Of a stretch of DNA of 19,256 nt, positions 9,701 to 18,552 are shown piece after piece (within the stretch, counting starts at the first letter, position 1; each line of letters starts with the position of its first letter). This stretch comes from Halocafeteria seosinensis (Eukaryota > Sar > Bigyra > Bicosoecida). The stretch spans positions 1 to 19,256 of the forward strand of contig LVLI01000799.1 of assembly GCA_001687465.1 (NCBI GenBank), in the 5' to 3' direction. The position numbers and the translations under genes are program-made. Below the pieces are notes generated by a model. That model was not told the DNA's origin. It saw only the letters and a list, made by a program, of their open reading frames with translations, and made no database searches.

Positions 9701-11871
9701 GAATCTTCCCGCCTCGCACCGCGTGCAAGTGCTAGACCCAGAATCCGATATTCGACCCGCTGCAAAGTGTCAAATATTGTAGATCCTTTATGGTCCAGTT
9801 CCTTCCAGAGCTCGTTTGGTGCTTACGTTGACAGTCTTTACACTCATTTCCATCTTGATATTGTCCAGGAGGACACGCATCACACTTTGACGACCCGGAG
9901 GAGGATGTCAGTCCAGCTGCAAATCGTAATCCCAAGGGAAGAGTTTCTTTAATATTTGTTAATCTCCCTCATTCGATTCAAGAGTTAAAGAGTTTTAGAA
10001 TCCAACACACACCTTCACAATCTTTGCAATTGTTACTTTCTGCGAATCTTCCCGCCTCGCACGGCGCGCAAGTACCAGACCCAGAATCCGATATTCGACC
10101 CGCTGCAAAGTGTCAAATATTGTAGATCCTTTATGGTCCAGTTCCTTCCAGAGCTCGTTTGGTGCTTACGTTGACAGTCTTTACACTCATTTTCATCTTG
10201 ATATTGTCCAGGAGGACACGCATCACACGTTGGCGACCCGGAGGAGGACGTCAGTCCAGCTGCAAATCGTAATTCCAAGGGAAGAGTTTCTTTAATATTT
10301 GTTAATCTCCCTCATTCGATTCAAGAGTTAAAGAGTTTTAGAATCCAACACATACCTTCACAATCTTTGCAATTGTTACTTTCTGCGAATCTTCCCGCCT
10401 CGCACCGCGTGCAAGTACTAGTCCCAGAATCCGATATTCGACCCGCTGCAACATGCCAAATATTGTAGATCCTTTGCGGTCCAGTTCCTTCCAGAGTTCG
10501 TCTGGTGCTTACGTTGACAGTCTTTACACTCATTTCCATCTTGATATTGTCCAGGAGGACACGCATCACACTTTGACGACCCGGAGGAGGATGTCAGTCC
10601 AGCTGCAAATCGTAATCCCAAGGGAAGAGTTTCTTTAATATTTGTTAATCTCCCTCATTCGATTCAAGAGTTAAAGAGTTTTAGAATCCAACACATACCT
10701 TCACAATCTTTGCAATTGTTACTCTCTGCGAATCTTCCCGCCTCGCACCGCGTGCAAGTACTAGACCCAGAATCCGATATTCGACCCGCTGCAACATGCC
10801 AAATATTGTAGATCCTTTGCGGTCCAGTTCCTTCCAGAGTTCGTCTGGTGCTTACGCTGACAGTCTGTACAGTCATTTTCATCTTGATATTGTCCAGGAG
10901 GGCATGCATCGCACGTTGACGACCCGGAAGGTGACGTAGTTCCAGCTGCAAGAATCCAGAAGTCCGGAGGAGGTTGGAAGGGACATGCACATGGCGAGCT
11001 CGAACTCTGTAGTAACGTACCATTGCACTCTTTGCACTGATTATTTGCTTCGTGCGTTCCTGGATCACAAGGGTGGCATCCAGTAGAGCCTTTTCCGGAG
11101 GTGTGGCCAGCTGCAGCAGTCCAAATGGTAACAGGAGCACTAACAAATTCTATAACGTGAAGCTTACGCTCACAACCGTGGCACTGGTTGTTTTCTTCGT
11201 ATTGGCCGGGTGGACAACCTTCGCATGAGTGCGTTCCTCGATTGAAGAATTCTCCATCTGCCGCAAATAGAGTGTGAAAATACTAGATCAATCGTCGTTC
11301 TTGATATACAGATCGTACCGCCACAGTTTGAGCAGCCACTTTGGTCTCTTTTCATGTATTGTCCCGAAGGGCAGCTGTGGCAGTGATTAGCGCTGTAACT
11401 CCCACTGTTACTCGTTTGACCAGCTGCCAACGGTAATGTAATCGCCCCCTCTTGTTAGATTGTAACACCGTGAAGCGAGTCAGAATTCACTTACATGGGC
11501 AATCGTTGCAACTCGTCCGCTGTCCATTCTCGTATCTTCCCTTGGGGCAAGCATGACAGTTAGCGAATCCTTCACCAGAAGTCGCACCGGCATTGCAGCC
11601 ATGGCACTTATCATCATTTGAACCTTTGTGCTTCCCCGCCTGTGTGTTGGTGACGGACCAGTATCGTAGTCCCATGTCCATGAACAGTGCGCTATTCTAG
11701 ACGTACCTCGCAAGCAATGCACGCAAACGACGGCGGAGCACCATATCCGGGGTGGGTCATTGTACAAACGGTTCCGGGGCCACAATCTCCATCGTGACAT
11801 TCAATAGACGCTACCGCCACATGCTCGAAGGTGAAGAGACTTAACGTTGCTGTCACAATCCCCAGCAGCAT
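6779..11871 (-). CDS. Gene 2: single-pass cysteine-module receptor
   Basis: Twenty exons join in frame (1214 codons with TGA): 11707-11871, 11495-11639, 11319-11423, 11168-11257, 11021-11110, 10856-10945, 10699-10788, 10513-10602, 10356-10445, 10170-10259, 10013-10102, 9827-9916, 9670-9759, 9484-9573, 9312-9416, 9135-9239, 8947-9051, 8783-8872, 8607-8699 and 6779-8517. Introns are 57-96 bp, GT...CAG, the first phase 0 and the rest phase 1. The 1213-aa product has a signal peptide (MLLGIVTATLSLFTF...), then about 20 cysteine modules to residue 708 resembling ephrin-receptor-like GCC2_GCC3 repeats. A Ser/Thr/Pro stalk spans about 711-850 and one membrane helix 851-871 (MGLALTGVGLALFALMIFLV) followed by the stop-transfer RKRNR. 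The tail is 342 aa with no recognised kinase or death domain; near its end is a basic cluster (GRRKRS). This predicts a type I surface receptor with unknown ligand. The start was chosen next to the hydrophobic core; the frame stays open upstream to 12042. Confidence 0.88.
7199..7240 (-). other. Conserved cytoplasmic-tail motif of gene 2
   Basis: This encodes VQVALATTVDTSAM (residues 1061-1074), the best-conserved part of the tail when compared with copy A, where it reads IQVALASKVDTSDM at 5471-5512. A second conserved block (ER-x-K-x2-LRV-x-KAR) follows. A binding or signalling role is inference from this conservation alone. Confidence 0.5.
7808..7870 (-). other. Transmembrane helix of gene 2
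   Basis: This encodes residues 851-871, an uninterrupted hydrophobic run followed at once by the basic stop-transfer RKRNR. It separates the Ser/Thr stalk from the cytoplasmic tail. No equivalent helix was found in genes 1 or 3. Confidence 0.9.
9484..10945 (-). repeat. 343-bp two-exon tandem array in gene 2
   Basis: Two exon types alternate. Type L (AGLTSSSGSSKCDACPPGQY...) starts on the plus strand at 9484, 9827, 10170, 10513 and 10856. Type R (AGRISDSGSSTCTRCEAGRF...) starts at 9670, 10013, 10356 and 10699. Spacing is exactly 343 bp: 90-bp L exon, 67-bp intron, 90-bp R exon, 96-bp intron. Both introns are nearly identical from copy to copy, so whole genomic units were copied. The rightmost L (10856-10945) is a diverged variant with AGTTSPSG. 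Every exon is a multiple of 3 with phase-1 ends, so each added unit contributes 60 residues in frame. Confidence 0.95.
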
Positions 11872-13190
11872 TGATGCACGATGGCTGAACAAGACATTTG
11901 CCCTGCCGCCTCCTCTTCTCTTAAACCGAGGTTTAGTGATTCCTCGGGAACATGAGTGTAAGAAGCCTTGCCGAACGGGGTATACACTACCGTGCAAAAA
12001 GTGGCTACCTTTACTGTATTGTTGGCTGGACATGGCGCGCAACTCCGGTCGGAAAGTTCACGAACAAGGCTTCTCCCGAAGAATCGTCCGGGGAGGTATT
12101 CCTCGCTTCACTCGTATTTTTCCAGTTCTAGGAAAAATGTCGCACTACGCTCTTTGGATGCAGAAAGGTACTATGAACCATTCCCGAAGGATTGGTACTC
12201 GTGTATCAACACTGGAAAACTAGAAAAACCTACCAAGAACGTAAGCGGCTAAGCGACTTTTCGAGGTCGCATAACTCCGTGGTTTGCTTGGGTGCAACCA
12301 CACCACACCCATTTCCTATGCACACGAGCACATCAAACTTGTGTAAGTCCCTACAGACAACAGTGTGTATTTCCGAGCAGCCTGTATACACCCTAGTAAA
12401 CGAATCATCCATGCGAAAGACATTATTCTTGGAGAAAAACCTCACTGACACCACCAGGGTTGAAAGTTGGGAATCACACATACAGACACAAAGGCAGAAG
12501 TGGGTCCTTGAAAAAGGGAGAATAGAAAAGGCTCTACTGCTTATGCCGACTGTCACGCAGTGCACCGTTTTGAGTGCCGAATGTATGCGATGCAATATAG
12601 ATGCCCTGATTGAAACACTGACAATGAGGTACAAGTCCTGTTCCTTCACTCCACTAGAAAATTTGTAAACACAAAGCTTAATTGCCGAGTCTTCAAGCAC
12701 CTTCTTTCGAGGAAATGTTGTTTTCTCCATTCCCTACCTAGCCTTCGACTAGTTATGAGGCTGTCGGGATCTTGTCAGTCACGTTTCCAACGGCCACTGT
12801 GCGTGATTTCTCTGCAATCGTCGGTACGGAAAGTGTAGCAATCCATTGGAAAAGGAAAATTACAATCTTGCAGCTAAGAGCACTGCTTTCTCAAAAATAC
12901 AGCATTCTGGAGATCGGCTTCGCAGCAACATCTTAGCTCAAAACTACCGGTAGTTTAAGCAGGAAGATTAAACAGGTCAACCTGCGGTTCATATCATATG
13001 ACTGTAAGTTTTAATACGTCCGGGATTTAGGATGTCAAAGAGCCCAAATCGATATCAGAGGGTAAAATGGTTTCCCCTCACGACTAACATCTCGGTGGCG
13101 TACCTGCCATCTCCCGACTAGTGATACAACATTCTATCATTGTATGCCTGACATGCGTAAAATGCTTTGGGACCTTGTGATCTACTTGTG
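11872..13190. promoter_or_regulatory. Upstream region of gene 2 / 3' flank of gene 3
   Basis: About 1.3 kb that must hold the gene 2 promoter and the gene 3 3' UTR. It is shared almost unchanged with 15714-17004, so genes 2 and 3 probably began with the same promoter. Open frames occur on both strands around 11970-12730. They shift frame between the two copies and carry mostly amino-acid-changing differences, so I do not call them genes. No TATA box or other element could be identified. Confidence 0.45.
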
Positions 13191-15713
13191 CTACTTCGAT
13201 TGGCGACGAGCCTTGTGCCTCACTTTCCGCTTGTCTCTGCAAGTGAGAAATACTATGTTGACCTTCTTTCCTGCAGGAGCAAAACCGGAATCATACAGTT
13301 GCTCAGAAGAGAAGTTATGTGCGCCCTCTGAAGGGTTCATGTCGGGTTTTGCCGATCTACCGACGTGCGATGAAGCGTTCGGAGAACGAGGGCTGCCTAA
13401 TCCAGCTACCGACTGAGTGATCGTGATCGTGGCAGATGTCGCAACAGAGCTAGTGTGCAGAAACGAGGAGTAATTTGCTTCCTTTAAAGGGCTCGTAGTG
13501 GGTATCGCCGATTCAATGATATGCGATGCAGTGTTTGGAGAGCGCGCGCTGCCTAATGCAGCTACCGATTGAGAGACCGATGCCGTCGGCGATGTAGCAA
13601 CGGAAATATTGAAAGAAAGCGATGAGGCCACCACATTAGGTGTCACATGAGCCAAAGAAGAATTCGGAGAGCTTACACTCACTACCGAAGTGCACCATCT
13701 CGTCCGAGATGCAGTGTCAGAGTAAGTTGGTGAGAGAAAAAACGTCGAAGTGGTAGAGATGCGCGCAGTGGCAGACAACGGAATAGCAGTAGAGGTAACC
13801 GACCGCACCGGTGATGGACTCAAACGAGCCAAACCCCCCAAAAAAATAGTAGGAGATGGAGTCATCGTGTGTGTAGACTGACAGCCTGTACGGTCATTTC
13901 CATCTTGATATTGTCCAGGAGGACACGCATCACACGTTGACGACCCGGAAGAAGAGGTCAGTCCAGCTGCAAATCGTAATCCCAAGAGAAGAGTTTCCTT
14001 GTTCGTTCCATAGTTCGTCTGGTGCTTACGTTGACAGTCTTTACACTCATTTTCATCTTCATATTGCCCAGGAGGACACGCATCACACGTTGACGACCCG
14101 GAAGAAGAGGTCAGTCCAGCTGCAAATCGTAATCCCAAGAGGAGAGTTTCATTGATCTTTGTTAATCTACGTATTCGATTCAAGAGTTTTAGAATCCAAC
14201 ACATACCTTCACAATCTTTGCAATTGTTACTTTCTGCGTATCTTCCCGCCTCGCACGGCGTGCAACTACCAGACCCAGAATCCGATATTTGACCCACTGC
14301 AACACGCCAAATATTGTAGATCCTTTGCGGTCCAGTTCCTTCCAGAGCTCGTCTGGTGCTTACGTTGACAGTCTTTACACTCATTTCCATCTTGATATTG
14401 TCCAGGAGGACACGCATCACACGTTGGCGACCCGGAGGAGGATGTCAGTCCAGCTGCAAATCGTAATTCCAAAAGAAGAGTTTCTCTAATATTTGTTAAT
14501 CTCCCTCATTCGATTCAAGAGTCTTAGAATCCAACACATACCTTCGCAATCTTTGCAGTTGTTACTTTCTGCGTATCTTCCCGCCTCGCACGGCGTGCAA
14601 CTACCAGACCCAGAATCCGATATTCGACCCGCTGCAAAGTGTCAAATATTGTAGATCCTTTATGGTCCAGTTCCTTCCAGAGTTCGTCTGGTGCTTACGT
14701 TGACAGTCTTTACACTCATTTCCATCTTGATATTGTCCAGGAGGACACGCATCACACGTTGACGACCCGGAAGGTGACGTGGTTCCAGCTGCAAGCATCC
14801 AGAAGTCCCCGGAGGAGGTTGGAAGGGACATGCACATGGCGAGCTCGAACTCTGTAGTAACGTACCATTGCACTCTTTGCACTGATTATTTTCTTCGTGC
14901 GTTCCTGGATCACAAGGGTGGCATCCAGAAGAGCCTTTTCCGGAGGTGTGGCCAGCTGTAGCGGTCCAAATGGTAACAGGAGCACTAACAAATTCTATAA
15001 CGTGAAGCTTACGCTCACAACCGTGGCACTGGTTGTTTTCTTCGTATTGGCCGGGTGGGCAATCTTCGCATGAGTGCGTTCTTTGATTGAAGAATTCTCC
15101 ATCTGCCTCAAACACATTATGAAAATACTAGATCAATCGTCGTTCTTGATATACAGATCGTACCGCCACAATTTAAGCAGCCACTTTGGTCTCTTTTTAC
15201 GTATTGCCCTGGAGTGCAGCTGTTGCAGTGATTAACGCTGTAGCTCCCATCGTTACTTGTTTGACCAGCTGCCAACGGTAATGTAATCGCCCCCTCTTGT
15301 TAGATTGTAACACCGGGAAGTGAGTCAGAATTCACTCACATGGGCAATCGTTGCAACTCGTCCGCTGTCCATTCTCGTATTTTCCCTTGGGGCAAGCATG
15401 ACAACTAGGGAACCCTTCACCGGATGTTCTTCCACGGCTGCACTGCTTGCACTTATCATCATTTGAACCTTTGTGCTTCCCCGCCTGTGTGTTGGTGACG
15501 GACCAGTATCGTAGTCCATGTCCATGAACAGTGGTATTCTAGACGTACCTCGCAAGCACTGCACGCAAACGACGGTGGACCACCATATCCGGGGTGGGTC
15601 ATTATACAAACGGTTCCGGGGCCACAATCTCCATCGTGACATTCAATAGACGCTACCGCCACATGCTCGAAGGTGAAGAGACTTAACGTTGCTGTCACAA
15701 TCCCCAGCAGCAT
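13191..15713 (-). CDS. Gene 3: cysteine-module paralogue without membrane helix
   Basis: Eleven exons join in frame (607 codons with TAG): 15549-15713, 15340-15484, 15164-15268, 15013-15102, 14866-14955, 14699-14788, 14542-14631, 14364-14453, 14207-14296, 14030-14119 and 13191-13966. Introns are 57-88 bp, GT...CAG (one GTGAGT donor at exon 2). The 606-aa product shares its signal peptide and first five exons closely with gene 2. It has a shorter L/R array and ends its cysteine region at about residue 377. The last exon starts as an L module but loses a cysteine (NDRTGC where NDCTDC is expected) and runs straight into a Ser/Thr-rich region of about 210 residues with an internal 52-aa repeat. 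The C-terminus is short and basic (RDKRKVRHKARR). No transmembrane helix is visible. A secreted form is inferred; an unseen further 3' intron leading to a membrane exon cannot be excluded. Confidence 0.8.
13293..13604 (-). repeat. 156-bp (52-aa) repeat in the gene 3 stalk
   Basis: Two tandem units start SVATSPTASVSQSVAALGSA and SVATSATITITQSVAGLGSP, spaced exactly 52 codons apart (13604 and 13448 on the minus strand). Both carry a RSPN-x-ASH segment. The second unit decays toward its end. The repeat lengthens the Ser/Thr-rich, probably O-glycosylated region. The same two units occur in the truncated copy at 17005-17454. Confidence 0.8.
13888..14788 (-). repeat. L/R exon array in gene 3
   Basis: Type L modules start at 13888 (fused to the stalk), 14030, 14364 and 14699 (variant); type R modules at 14207 and 14542. 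The unit is shorter than in gene 2 because the R-to-L introns are 87-88 bp instead of 96, lacking one 8-9 bp duplication (AGTTAAAG). Two L exons (14030 and 13888) are adjacent with no R exon between them. R modules here read GSGSCTPCEAGRYAES, whereas most in gene 2 read GSSTCTRCEAGRFAES. Confidence 0.9.
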
Positions 15714-17004
15714 TGATGCACGATGGCTGAACAAGACATTTGCCCTGGTGACTCCTCGGGAACATGAGTGTAAGAAGCCTTGCCGACCGGGGTATACACT
15801 ACCGTGCAAAAAGTGGCTACCCTTCTTGTATTGTTGGCCGGGCATGGCGCGCAACTCCAGTCGAAACGTTCACGAACAAGGGGCTTCTCCCGAAGAATCG
15901 TCCGGGGAGGTATTCCTCGCTTCACTCGTATTTTCCCAGTTCTAGGAAAAATGTCGCACTACGCTATTTGGATGCAGAGAGGTACTATGAACCATTCCGG
16001 AAGGGTTGGAACTCGTGTATCAACACTGGAAAACTAGAAGAAGCTACCAAGAACGTAAGCGGCTAAGCGACTTTTCGAGGTCGCATAACTCCGTGGTTTG
16101 TTTGCGTGCAACCACACCCATTTCCTATGCACACGAGCACATTAAACTTGTGTAAGTCCCTACAGACAACAGTGTGTATTTCCGAGCAGCCTGTATACAC
16201 CCTAGTAAACGAATCATCCATGCGAAAGACATTATTCTTGGCGAATACCTCACTGACACCACCAGGGTTGAAAGTTGGGAGTCACACATACAGACACAAA
16301 GGCAGAAGTGGGTCCTTGAAAAAGGGAGAACAGAAAAGGCTCTACTGCTTATGCCGACTGTCACGCAGTGCACCGTTTTGAGTGCCGATTGTATGCGATG
16401 CAATATAGATGCCCTGATTGAAACACTGAAAATGAGGTACAAGTCCTGTTCCTTCACTCCAGTAGAAAATTCGTGAACACAAAGCTTAATTGCCGAGTGT
16501 TCAAGCACCTTCTTTCGAGGAAATGTTGCTTTCTTCATTCCCTACCTAGCTATCGACTAGTTATGAGGCTGTCGGGATCTTAGCAGTCACGTTTCCAACG
16601 GCCACTGTGCGTCATTTCTCTGCAATCGTCGGTACGGAAAGTGTAGAATGTTCAAGTGTAGCAATCCATTGGAAAAGGAAAATTACAATCTTGCAGCTAA
16701 GAGCACTGCTTTCTCAAAAATGCAGCATTCTGTAGATCGGCTTCGCAGCAACATCTTAGCTCAAAACTACCGGTAGTTTTAGCAGGAAAATTGAACAGGT
16801 CAACCTGCGGTTCATATCATATGACTGTAAGTTTTAATACGTCCGGGACATAGGATGTCAAAGAGCCCAAATCGATACCAGAGGGTAAAATGGTTTCCGC
16901 TCACGACTAACATCTCCGTGGTGTACCTGCCATCTCCCGACTACTGATACAACATTCTAGCATTGTATGCCTGACATGCGTAAGATGCTTTGGGGCCTTG
17001 TGAT
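15714..17004. promoter_or_regulatory. Upstream region of gene 3
   Basis: Duplicate of 11872-13190 and the presumed promoter region of gene 3. Relative to the left copy it lacks about 30 bp near 15747 and gains AATGTTCAAGTGTAG near 16647. No RNA gene or convincing coding region was found. Confidence 0.45.
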
Positions 17005-17454
17005 CTACTTGTGCTGCTTCAATTGGCGACGAGCTTTGTGCCTCACTTTCCGCTTGTCTCTGCAAGTGAGAAATACTACGTTGACCTTCTTTCCTGCGGG
17101 AGCAGAACCGGAATCATACAGTTGCTCGGACGACGAGTTGTTTGCGTCCTCTGAAAAGTTCATGCCAGATTTTGCCGATCTACCGACGTGCGATGAAGCG
17201 TTCGGAGAACGCGCGCTGCCCAATCCAGCTACCGACTGAGTGATCGTGATCGTGGCAGATGTCGCAACAGAGCTAGTGTGCAGAAACGAGGAGTAATTTG
17301 CTTCCTTTAAAGGGCTCGCAGTGGGTATCGCCGATTCAATGATATGCGATGCAGTGTTTGGAGAGCGCGCGCTGCCTAATGCAGCTACCGATTGAGAGAC
17401 CGATGCCCTCGGCGATGTAGCAACGGAACTATTGAAAGAAAGCGATGAGGCCAC
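17005..17454 (-). pseudogene. 5'-truncated last exon of a gene 3 copy
   Basis: This encodes the Ser/Thr-rich stalk with both 52-aa units and a basic C-terminus matching gene 3. It has no ATG and none of the cysteine-module exons upstream, where homology stops at 17454. The frame stays open throughout. Its stop lies three codons beyond that of gene 3 (RRQLKQHK-stop against RRQSK-stop) because a TAG in gene 3 reads CAG here. It is probably the tail of an ancestral neighbouring gene cut off by the rearrangement at 17455. Confidence 0.8.
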
Positions 17455-17527
17455 GACGAGATGGTGCAATTCGGTAGTGAGTGTAAGCTCTCCGAATTCT
17501 TCTTTGGCTCATGTGACACCCAATGTG
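17455..17527. repeat. 73-bp inverted copy at the duplication breakpoint
   Basis: This equals the reverse complement of 13632-13704 with only about two or three mismatches. The shared core is GAGTGTAAGCTCTCCGAATT. In the left copy the segment continues the gene 3 stalk; here it is flipped in place, exactly where direct homology ends. No homology is seen beyond 17528. Confidence 0.92.
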
Positions 17528-17967
17528 TTCGAAAACCGGGCTCGCTTTATGTAATTCCACCGCTCAACATCGAAGTGATCATGGAAGTTGGAGGTAGACA
17601 AATAAGCCCCTGGCCTTGACCCACGTACCGTCTTCATGAGACTGTTATATGTAGCTGGAGCCTCACGCGAAAGGGCGTTGCTTAGCAAACGGGGCACTGC
17701 TATACCAACTTCAACTGGCTCCTCGGGTTCTGTGCGACCAGAGAGTTGGAGGGGGTCAGGATATGAGCTATCAAAGAACAAAATTTCGTCCTCCTCGAAC
17801 ATGCATTGAATTATGTCAATAATATCGCTTTGTATGCCGCGTTGCGCTGTTGGAGTCGCTATGTGTGAACCATACAAAGGCCCCGGGTTGCGGCAGGTTC
17901 GACCAGGACGCCGGTAGAGAGGCCTCCATTTCTCCTGACAGACGAGTTTAAATGCCCATCCCTTCAT
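17509..17967 (-). CDS. Unrecognised 152-aa ORF fused to inverted DNA
   Basis: The ATG is at 17965-17967 and the TGA at 17509-17511. The product has an acidic centre (FEEDEILFFDSSYPDPLQ) and aromatic/basic ends (HFDVERWNYIKRARF). There is no signal peptide, membrane helix or cysteine module, and it does not match the neighbouring gene family. The last residues and the stop codon come from the 73-bp inverted segment, so the original 3' end has been lost. It may be the 5' part of a truncated gene, a mobile-element fragment, or chance. I do not recognise it. Confidence 0.35.
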   Translation of the reverse strand: MKGWAFKLVCQEKWRPLYRRPGRTCRNPGPLYGSHIATPTAQRGIQSDIIDIIQCMFEEDEILFFDSSYPDPLQLSGRTEPEEPVEVGIAVPRLLSNALSREAPATYNSLMKTVRGSRPGAYLSTSNFHDHFDVERWNYIKRARFSNTLGVT

Positions 17968-18253
17968 GTTTATCGACAGCGACTAACCGCATTGTTGCGT
18001 ATTCAACCTGTAAATGTCGTATGTACACGGCACATACGCCAGAAGAGGACTCACTTCGGCCACAAATGCGACTTTTTGGGGCTCATCGACGAAGTCTGTC
18101 TGCGTATATTACGCGACGCAGATACAATATTCGCTAAGCATGCATACGATTCAGTTCAATATGATATCGTTGTTTTATGTAGCGCGCAGCGAACCTGTTA
18201 ACATACTGTGCTTAGGGCATTGGGGCCCTAATCCAAAATGGACCCCCCTTGTG

Positions 18254-18295
18254 AAGTGCAGAAGAAGACGCTACAAGTGCAGAAGAAGACGCTAC
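18254..18295. repeat. Perfect 21-bp direct repeat, two copies
   Basis: AAGTGCAGAAGAAGACGCTAC occurs at 18254-18274 and again at 18275-18295 without mismatch. The length is a multiple of 3, so it gives a repeated KCRRRRY in one plus-strand frame, but no gene is supported there. Confidence 0.9.
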
Positions 18296-18499
18296 ATCTG
18301 GATACGTCATTGTTCAGGCCGCATATACCGTACTAGAAGTCTATATTTGGTCATTGAGCGCTATTTTGTCTACGATACTGGTAAACAATGTCCATTGGCT
18401 GTTACGTCGAGTCAATATGCAGCCGGTAACTCTGCCAGCTGGCGAGTACGGGGCGAAACCGGTTAGGGTCATCCTATAGCCGTTAGGCCGATGCTTACG

Positions 18500-18552
18500 G
18501 TTCAACAAAAACGAAAACGAAACTGGATTTTTTTTTGTTTTTTGTTGAAACA
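18500..18552. repeat. Imperfect A/T-rich inverted repeat
   Basis: GTTCAACAAAAACGAAAACG is followed after a short spacer by a T-rich arm ending TTTTTTGTTGAAAC, which can pair with it imperfectly. More T-rich and A-rich runs follow to about 18670. It could be a non-autonomous transposon end or simple low-complexity DNA; no target-site duplication was found. Confidence 0.4.

Larger units (their letters stand above)
10699..13631. repeat. Segmental duplication, left copy
   Basis: This is directly repeated at 14542-17454, with an offset of about 3842 bp at the gene starts and 3823 bp at the right end. It holds the first seven exons of gene 2, its upstream DNA and the 3' part of gene 3. Differences include a 30-bp stretch present only here near 11907-11936, and absence of a 15-bp insertion found in the right copy near 16647. 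Non-coding parts look roughly 95-97% identical by eye. Homology continues leftward through the L/R arrays, so the exact left edge is blurred. Confidence 0.9.
14542..17454. repeat. Segmental duplication, right copy
   Basis: Direct copy of 10699-13631. It holds the first seven exons of gene 3, its upstream DNA, and a 5'-truncated copy of the last gene 3 exon. Homology in the direct orientation stops at 17454 (GATGAGGCCAC), where an inverted fragment begins. Confidence 0.9.

Noticed and set aside
9484-10945. Regularly spaced repeats suggesting a CRISPR-like array
   Set aside because: The 343-bp period is made of two coding exons and two introns of a eukaryotic gene; both the repeats and the DNA between them are conserved.
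11968-12668. Plus-strand open frames, also present at 15764-16476, that could be a divergent gene with an intron at about 12240
   Set aside because: Indels shift the frame between the two copies near 12066/15880 and near 12437/16241. In the best shared stretch nearly all differences change the amino acid, so there is no sign of coding constraint.
12230-12730. Minus-strand 166-codon frame with a counterpart at 16125-16538
   Set aside because: It loses frame between the copies, has no recognisable domain, and overlaps equally open frames on the other strand.
18014-18466. 150-codon plus-strand ORF
   Set aside because: No recognisable domain; its repeated KCRRRRY comes from the 21-bp direct repeat, and composition is not protein-like.
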